From positions 1-64,000 of the forward strand of contig CAWJQA010000012.1 of the NCBI GenBank assembly GCA_963844885.1: a stretch of DNA of 64,000 nt. The letters are read 5' to 3'. Position numbers and translations under genes: made by a program. The notes under the pieces were generated by a model. The model made no database searches. It was given only the letters and a program-made list of their open reading frames with translations, and had not been told where the DNA came from. Source of the stretch: DATMER01 sp963844885 (GTDB lineage Bacteria; Acidobacteriota; Thermoanaerobaculia; Multivoradales; UBA5704). Of the stretch, positions 56,360 to 64,000 are shown in pieces (position 1 is the stretch's first letter; each line of letters starts with the position of its first letter).

Positions 56360-56869
56360 TCAAACCCCCGCTTGTTTCAGGATCTTCCGCAACGTCGGCG
56401 CGTCCATGACGCCCGCGTCGAAGTAGCTGACCTTCCCCGTCCTGTCGATCACCAGCAGCGTGGGTAGGGACAGGATGCCGAGCTGGGTCGAGACCCGGTC
56501 CTCGGGGTCGAGGAGCACCGGGTACGGGAACGGCTTCCTCTTGAGGAAGGAGCGCACCGTGGCCTCGTCCTCTCCGGCGTTGGCCGCCAGGAACTGGACC
56601 CCTTTGTCCTTGTACTCCCTGTGGAGCGGCGCGAGGATCTGCGCCTGCAGGTGGCAGGGCATGCACCAGGTGGCCCAGAAATCCACCACCACGACCTGGC
56701 CCCGGAAGTCCTTCGGGCCGAGCGTGCGGCCGTCCACGGCCTTCAAGCGGAAGTCAAAGTCCAGCTTGTCGGAAGCGCTGGCGCCGCAGGAGAGCAGGAG
56801 AAGCGAAAAGGCCATGGCGGCCATGAGGATGGACGGACGAGGGAAAAGGGCTCGCGGTGTCTGGGGCAT
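56360..56869 (-). CDS. TlpA/ResA-like thiol-disulfide lipoprotein
   Basis: The 169-residue protein starts MPQTPRALFPRPSILMAAMA and has a lipobox LLLLSCGAS, so it is lipid-anchored. The thioredoxin-like fold shows FDFRLKAVDGRTLGPKDFRG, the active site VVDFWATWCMPCHLQAQIL (CxxC), FLAANAGEDEATVRSFLKRK and the cis-proline in GILSLPTLLVIDRTG. It reduces disulfides outside the cytoplasm, often in cytochrome c maturation, though no such gene is near. ATG 56869 follows GGAGG. Confidence 0.9.
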   Translation of the reverse strand: MPQTPRALFPRPSILMAAMAFSLLLLSCGASASDKLDFDFRLKAVDGRTLGPKDFRGQVVVVDFWATWCMPCHLQAQILAPLHREYKDKGVQFLAANAGEDEATVRSFLKRKPFPYPVLLDPEDRVSTQLGILSLPTLLVIDRTGKVSYFDAGVMDAPTLRKILKQAGV

Positions 56870-56966
56870 GGATCTTCGTTCCTCCAACCCCGGGGAACAA
56901 CGGGAGGGGGGTGCTGATTCCCGCTCCTCCCCTCCCCTGAATGACACCGTTCCGGCGCGTTCGTAT

Positions 56967-59795
<2,829 letters not shown>

Positions 59796-59850
59796 CGCTG
59801 TCTCCTTCTGGGAATCGCTCGGTAGGGTACTACGCACCTGGAAGCTTAGA

Positions 59851-59868
59851 ACCACTAGATCTTGTGGT
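59851..59868 (-). promoter_or_regulatory. NrdR-box-like palindrome upstream of nrdJ
   Basis: ACCACTAGATCTTGTGGT has arms ACCAC and GTGGT around AGATCT, close to the NrdR consensus ACACwATATATwGTGT. A weaker candidate (ACACCCCACGTGT) is at 59880-59892, about 29 bases away, near the usual spacing of paired NrdR boxes. No cobalamin riboswitch was found. The rest of the 332-base gap (59796-60127) holds nothing else that I could identify except the GAPDH-like gene's leader. Confidence 0.5.
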
Positions 59869-60127
59869 CAAGTCCCCAGAACACCCCACGTGTAGGTGGA
59901 AAAGCGGTGGAAAACGAGCGGAAATCACGGCCGCGGCAGACTTTACCGCCGCCTTGCCCCGGGGGCGTGCAGGATTTACAGGCGGGCCGGCCGGGGAATC
60001 TCCGGGATTACCCGCCTGGGCGTTTTGTGGAAATCGCGCAGATCTTTCTTTGGCACGCCGTGTGCTAATCTCCAGCGTCCCAGCCGCTGCAGAGCGGAAC
60101 CGTCAAACTTTTCCAGTGAGGGCACCC

Positions 60128-61195
60128 ATGAAGAGGATTGTCCACGTCGTGGGCACGGGCACCATCGGGGAGCCGTTGATCGGCCTGTTCACCGATTTCC
60201 GCGACAAGATGGGGATCGACGAGGTCACCTTCCACAAACGGACGCCGCTGGCCTCCGACCGTTCCCGGCTCAAGCACCTGATGGAGCGCGGTGCCAGGCT
60301 CGCGGTCGACGACGACGTCCGCGGCGAATTCGAGAAGCTCGGCCATGAGCCCGCCTACGATGCGCGGGAGGCTCTGGAGCGCGCCACCGTGGTGCTCGAC
60401 TGCACCCCGGCCGGCAACGAGAACAAGGAGAAGTACTACGAGGGGCTGAGCGGTCCGAAGGGGTTCCTGGCCCAGGGGAGCGAGTTCGGCTTCGGCAAGC
60501 CCTACGCCCGCGGCATCAACGACGAGACCCTGGTCGCCGGCGAGGACCGCTTCATCCAGATCGTCTCCTGCAACACCCACAACATCGCGACGCTCATCAA
60601 GACGGTCTGCGACGAGGGCCAGGGCAAGGAGTACTGCCTCGACCGCGGGACCTTCGTCTGCATGCGCCGCGCGAACGACATCTCGTCGTCCGACAGCTTC
60701 GTCCCGGCTCCGAACGTGGGCAAGCACGACGACCCCGACTTCGGCACCCACCACGCGCGCGACGCCCACCACGTGTTCGAGACCCTGCACAAGGATCTCG
60801 ACCTGTTCTCGAGCGCGGTCAAGCTCAACACCCAGTACATGCACTCGATCTGGTTCAACCTCGAGCTGACCCGCGACATGTCTCTCGACGAGGTCAAGCA
60901 GCGCCTGCGCGACAACCCGCGGGTGGCGATCACCGACAAGCGCTACGCGAACCTGATCTTCAGCTTCGGTCGCGACCACGGCTACTACGGCCGCATCCTG
61001 TCCCAGACCGTGGTCGTCCTGCCCACCGTCACCGTGCGGCGCCAGCGGCGCGTATACGGCTTCTGCTTCACTCCCCAGGACGGCAACTCGCTGCTGTCGT
61101 CGGTCGCCGCCGCCCTGTGGCTGATCGATCCGGACTGGGAGAGCGTACAGAACCGTCTCTCGCCGATCCGCCGCTGGCTGTACCGGGAGATCTGA
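60128..61195 (+). CDS. Type II (archaeal-like) glyceraldehyde-3-phosphate dehydrogenase family protein
   Basis: The 355-residue protein starts MKRIVHVVGTGTIGEPLIGL, a Rossmann motif GTGTIG. The catalytic region is RFIQIVSCNTHNIATLIKTV with C148 as the expected nucleophile, and the second half has DPDFGTHHARDAHHVFETLH and TQYMHSIWFNLELT. The layout follows type II archaeal GAPDH (about 340 residues), not the classical bacterial enzyme. ATG 60128 follows GTGAGGG. Whether it acts on glyceraldehyde-3-phosphate or another aldehyde cannot be told from sequence alone. Confidence 0.65.
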   Translation: MKRIVHVVGTGTIGEPLIGLFTDFRDKMGIDEVTFHKRTPLASDRSRLKHLMERGARLAVDDDVRGEFEKLGHEPAYDAREALERATVVLDCTPAGNENKEKYYEGLSGPKGFLAQGSEFGFGKPYARGINDETLVAGEDRFIQIVSCNTHNIATLIKTVCDEGQGKEYCLDRGTFVCMRRANDISSSDSFVPAPNVGKHDDPDFGTHHARDAHHVFETLHKDLDLFSSAVKLNTQYMHSIWFNLELTRDMSLDEVKQRLRDNPRVAITDKRYANLIFSFGRDHGYYGRILSQTVVVLPTVTVRRQRRVYGFCFTPQDGNSLLSSVAAALWLIDPDWESVQNRLSPIRRWLYREI

Positions 61196-61203
61196 GCCGT
61201 TCA

Positions 61204-62046
61204 GTGCCCCCCCTGCGACCCATCGAGCTGCGGATCGGCGACCTGAGGATCGAAGGCTGGTCCCGGGCCGGCGACGAGACCTGGTTCCGCGTCCATCCCC
61301 CGGGCCTGGCGCTGGATACCGGCCGGGGTGCGCCGCAGCTCGCCGGGGCGCAGGACATCTTTCTGAGTCACGGCCATCTCGACCACGCGCTCGGACTGCC
61401 CTATGTCCTCTCCCAGCGCTCGCTCCACCGCCTCGTCCACACCCGGGTCTTCTGCCCGGAGGCGGTCGCCGAAGACCTGCAGCAACTCGTCTCCGCGGCC
61501 GAGCGCCTGGAGCACGCCCACTACCGGTATGACATCATCCCGCTCAGGCCGGGCGACCGGGTGGTGGTGGGACGGGGTCTGGCCATGCAGGCGTTCGCCG
61601 TCGACCACGTGGTGCCCACCCTGGGATTCCACCTGATCCGCGGCCGGCGCCGGCTGGCCGCCGCCTATACCGGCCTCCCGCCGAAAGAGCTGATCGCCCT
61701 GCGCAAGCAGGGAGTGGAGACCTCCGAGCTGGTGGAGGAGGACTGGCTCTCCTACTGCGGCGACACCGGGCCGGGCGTGTTCGACCTGGAGCCTCGGCTC
61801 TTTGACAGCAAGGTGCTTCTGATGGAGTGTACCTTCCTCGGCGAGGAGCACCGGGACAAGGGGGAGCGCTTCAAGCACCTCCACCTGGGAGACATCGCGG
61901 TGCGGGCGGACCGCTTCTGCAATCAGGCCCTGGTGCTGCACCACCTGTCGCGGCGTTTCCGGGTCGCGGAGCTTCGGGCCGAGGTCGAGCGTCTGATGCC
62001 GGAGCTGGCGCCGCGGGTGCATCTGCTGGTGGAAGCGGAAGAATGA
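61204..62046 (+). CDS. Metallo-beta-lactamase-fold protein, RNase Z-like
   Basis: The 280-residue protein contains the metal motif IFLSHGHLDHALGLPYVL, a distal aspartate in LSYCGDTGPGVF, and late histidines in FKHLHLGDIAVRA and LVLHHLSRRFRV, which follow the RNase Z/ElaC order. It also has DHVVPTLGFHLIRGRRRLAA, like the RNase Z region around the exosite. It starts at GTG 61204, eight bases after the GAPDH-like gene's stop, so the two are likely co-transcribed. tRNA 3' processing is possible, but a non-tRNA phosphodiesterase cannot be excluded. Confidence 0.75.
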   Translation: MPPLRPIELRIGDLRIEGWSRAGDETWFRVHPPGLALDTGRGAPQLAGAQDIFLSHGHLDHALGLPYVLSQRSLHRLVHTRVFCPEAVAEDLQQLVSAAERLEHAHYRYDIIPLRPGDRVVVGRGLAMQAFAVDHVVPTLGFHLIRGRRRLAAAYTGLPPKELIALRKQGVETSELVEEDWLSYCGDTGPGVFDLEPRLFDSKVLLMECTFLGEEHRDKGERFKHLHLGDIAVRADRFCNQALVLHHLSRRFRVAELRAEVERLMPELAPRVHLLVEAEE

Positions 62047-62057
62047 AGGTTACTCCC

Positions 62058-62114
62058 TGCGCTCCCTCTCCCTCGGCACGAGGGAGAGGGCTGGGGAGAG
62101 GGAGAATGGGATCA
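62058..62114. repeat. REP-like element (second type)
   Basis: CTCCCTCTCCCTCGGCACGA and GGGAGAGGGCTGGGGAGAGG, followed by ATGGGATCAA, match the element at 56300-56345 with few differences. It lies in the gap before the RNA methyltransferase gene and reaches its proposed start. Confidence 0.7.
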
Positions 62115-62116
62115 AA

Positions 62117-63550
62117 TTGAGAGGACGAGATCCACAAGGTGGCGGCGGAGCCGGCCGCGGCAACGGTCCGCGCAGGCCGGGCCAGAACGGTTGGCAGTGG
62201 TGGAACCGGCCGCTCGACCACGACGAGCGCACCGGCCACCGCCGGAAGTTCCAGGACCGGGAGCGCCCGCGCGGCCCTCGGCGCCCCGCCTTCCGGCGCG
62301 ACGACACGCCGCCGGCCGAGCCCCAGGCTCCGGCCGCTCCGGCGGCGTCGGCGACGGCGACGACACCGGGCAACCGTCTGGCCGGGATCGAGCTGCTGGA
62401 GGTCCGCATCGAGAAGCTCGTGGCCGGCGGTGACGGTCTGGCCCGCTTCGAGGGGATGCCGATCTTCGTCGCCCGGTCCGCGCCGGGCGACCTTCTCAAG
62501 GTGCGGATCACCGAGCGCCGGCCGGACTACGGCCGGGCCGAGGTTCTCGAAATCCTGGAGCCGGGTCCGGCGCGCCGCCCCGATCCCTACCCCGAGCTCA
62601 GCTCGACCGGCATCTGCGATCTCCAGCACATCCAGGACGAAGTCCAGCCCCGGCTCAAGGCCGACGCCGTGCGCGAGACCCTGGAGCGGCTCGGCGGCGT
62701 CGCCGTGCCTCCGGACACCGAAGTGATCACCGGCGAGCCCTGGGGTTACCGGCTCCGCACCCAGATCCACACCGCCGTCGATCCCGTGGCCGGCGGCATG
62801 CGGGTGGGCTACTACGCGCGCGGCACGAAAGACCTCGTCCCCGTCTCCCACTGCGCGCTCCTGGTCCCCGAGCTCGACGAGCTCCTCCAGTCGCTGCCCG
62901 GCCGCCTCGAAGCCGGCGGACCGAACCGGATCGATCTCGCGGCCGGCGACGGCGCCGTCACCGTCTCGCCGACCATCCCGGGCCTGCCGCACGGCGAGGT
63001 CTCGCTCGAGGTCGGCGGCCTGACCTATTTCTATGACGCCCGCTCCTTCTTCCAGGGCCACCGGGGCCTGCTGCCGAAGCTGGTACAGCGGGTGGTGGGC
63101 GAGTGGACGGGCGATCTGGCCTACGACCTCTACGGCGGCGTCGGCCTGTTCACCCTCCCCCTGGCGCAGCGCTACCGCAAGGTGGTGACGGTCGAGGGGG
63201 ACACCGTCTCCGCCCGCTACGCCCGCATGAACGCGCGGCGCAACAAGCTGACCAACGTCGACGTCGTCGCCCGCGTGGTGGAGACCTGGATCCACGAGCT
63301 GCCCGCGGGGGTCGACCGGGTCGTCGTGGACCCGCCGCGCGGCGGCCTCTCGCCCAAGGTGCCGCGCGCCCTGGTCGAGCGCCGGCCGAAGCGGCTGACC
63401 TACGTCTCCTGCCACCCCGCCACCCTGGCGCGCGACCTGCGGTTGCTCGCGCGGGCCTACCGCATCGAGAGCATCGCCCTGGTCGACCTCTTCCCCCAGA
63501 CCGGCCACATGGAGGCGATCGTCCAGATGGCGCTCGAACCCCAGGCCTGA
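62117..63550 (+). CDS. RlmD/TrmA-type class I SAM-dependent RNA methyltransferase
   Basis: The 477-residue protein has a disordered, Arg/Pro-rich N-terminal tail (to about 85), a TRAM-like domain (LEVRIEKLVAGGDGLARFEG), and a C-terminal Rossmann fold: LAYDLYGGVGLFTLPLAQR, VVVDPPRGGLSPKVPRALVE and the catalytic VSCHPATLARDL. It should make a 5-methyluridine in rRNA or tRNA. The four-cysteine iron-sulfur site of RlmD (CxxC-type) is reduced to a single cysteine in TGICDLQHIQDE, so it probably lacks the cluster. The start at TTG 62117 is uncertain; a later start within the tail is possible. Confidence 0.85.
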   Translation: MRGRDPQGGGGAGRGNGPRRPGQNGWQWWNRPLDHDERTGHRRKFQDRERPRGPRRPAFRRDDTPPAEPQAPAAPAASATATTPGNRLAGIELLEVRIEKLVAGGDGLARFEGMPIFVARSAPGDLLKVRITERRPDYGRAEVLEILEPGPARRPDPYPELSSTGICDLQHIQDEVQPRLKADAVRETLERLGGVAVPPDTEVITGEPWGYRLRTQIHTAVDPVAGGMRVGYYARGTKDLVPVSHCALLVPELDELLQSLPGRLEAGGPNRIDLAAGDGAVTVSPTIPGLPHGEVSLEVGGLTYFYDARSFFQGHRGLLPKLVQRVVGEWTGDLAYDLYGGVGLFTLPLAQRYRKVVTVEGDTVSARYARMNARRNKLTNVDVVARVVETWIHELPAGVDRVVVDPPRGGLSPKVPRALVERRPKRLTYVSCHPATLARDLRLLARAYRIESIALVDLFPQTGHMEAIVQMALEPQA

Positions 63551-63575
63551 AAAGAGTACAGAAAGACAAAGCACC

Positions 63576-64000
63576 ATGCCCCGACGCTACGAAGAGCTCC
63601 TCGGTCCGACCTCCCTGCCTCTGCGTCCCGCCGTCGCCCTGCGCACCACGCTGCGCCGCGGCTACAGCCGCGACAGCCTGAGGGCCGACCTCCTGGCCGG
63701 CATCGTGGTGGGCATCGTGGCGCTGCCGCTGTCCATGGCGCTGGCCGTGGCCTCCGGGGTGGCGCCCCAGTACGGCCTCTATACCGCCATCATCGGCGGC
63801 GCGGTCATCGCGGCCCTGGGTGGCTCGAACGTCCAGGTCTCCGGCCCGACCGCGGCCTTCGTGGTCATCCTGGCCCCCATCTCGGCGAAGTTCGGGGTGG
63901 GCGGCCTCGTGGTGGCGACGCTCATGGCCGGCCTCATGCTGATGCTCATGGGCGTGCTGCGCCTGGGCGGCCTCATCCAGTTCGTGCCCTACCCGGTGAC
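63576..64000 (+). CDS. SulP-family anion transporter (3' end beyond window)
   Basis: The first 141 residues are visible. They include LLAGIVVGIVALPLSMALAV, ASGVAPQYGLYTAIIGGAV, and GSNVQVSGPTAAFVVILAPI, the conserved start of SulP/SLC26 transporters that carry sulfate, bicarbonate or similar anions. ATG 63576 is the first in-frame start. It lies 25 bases after the methyltransferase gene. The STAS domain, if present, is outside the window. Confidence 0.92.
   Translation, partial: MPRRYEELLGPTSLPLRPAVALRTTLRRGYSRDSLRADLLAGIVVGIVALPLSMALAVASGVAPQYGLYTAIIGGAVIAALGGSNVQVSGPTAAFVVILAPISAKFGVGGLVVATLMAGLMLMLMGVLRLGGLIQFVPYPV

Noticed and set aside
59796..60127. Cobalamin riboswitch before nrdJ
   Set aside because: No B12-box-like sequence was seen; an NrdR-like palindrome is the better candidate.

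Overview
The window is GC-rich chromosomal DNA from a Gram-negative bacterium, most likely an acidobacterium. Supporting features are a protein with the VWFA domain typical of Acidobacteriota, long secreted proteins with carboxypeptidase-regulatory-like repeats, a zinc-finger/TPR protein, a B12-dependent ribonucleotide reductase, outer-membrane beta-barrel proteins and an OmpA-family lipoprotein. No rRNA or tRNA gene was seen. The phylum is an inference from gene content, not from a marker tree.

Layout. 1-6.7 kb is an accessory zone: a group II intron cut by the left edge, a decayed REP-associated transposase, a BrnT/BrnA module, a Phd-like/PIN module, a lone flavin-dependent tryptophan-halogenase-type gene and a VapB/VapC module. 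6.7-13.6 kb and 22-30.1 kb form a phosphate regulon split by an insertion: ppk1 and a Ppx/GppA-HD protein diverge, then phoB-phoR, then (after about 8 kb of other genes) phoU, a divergent outer-membrane porin, and pstSCAB. PHO-box-like 7-4-7 repeats with 11-bp periodicity lie before ppk1, phoB, phoU, the porin and pstS, so the genes are probably co-controlled by PhoB. A CHAD-domain gene at 40.6 kb, of a type known to bind polyphosphate, sits beside sixA.

13.7-22 kb holds a small secreted repeat protein, a TPR protein, a 7 x 42-bp palindromic tandem array, crcB with a DUF190 gene, an AT-rich two-gene cassette bounded by DUF190 sequence, and a pair of large secreted proteins. 30.2-36.7 kb is one gene for a 2160-residue repeat protein. 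37-42.8 kb is mixed: a His/Met-rich barrel, an HD-GYP protein, DUF309, CHAD, sixA and a Spy-like protein. 42.9-47.4 kb is the glycine cleavage set gcvT-gcvH-gcvP. 48.0-48.6 kb is a 20-bp tandem repeat array. 48.6-56.2 kb carries larE-larB, a hydrolase, def-rlmH-dksA-holA, a VWFA protein and an OmpA-like lipoprotein. 56.3-64 kb carries a TlpA-like lipoprotein, nrdJ with an NrdR-box-like site, a type II GAPDH-like gene, a metallo-beta-lactamase, an RNA methyltransferase and the start of a SulP transporter.

Two stretches (about 24.6-30.0 kb and 43.0-47.3 kb) carry many single-base frame changes although the protein sequence stays continuous when the frames are joined. I read these mainly as uncorrected consensus errors, but report them because the genes affected are core and the pattern is striking. 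Several genes have a TANNNT box only 5-9 bases before the start codon and no Shine-Dalgarno sequence, which suggests common leaderless transcription.
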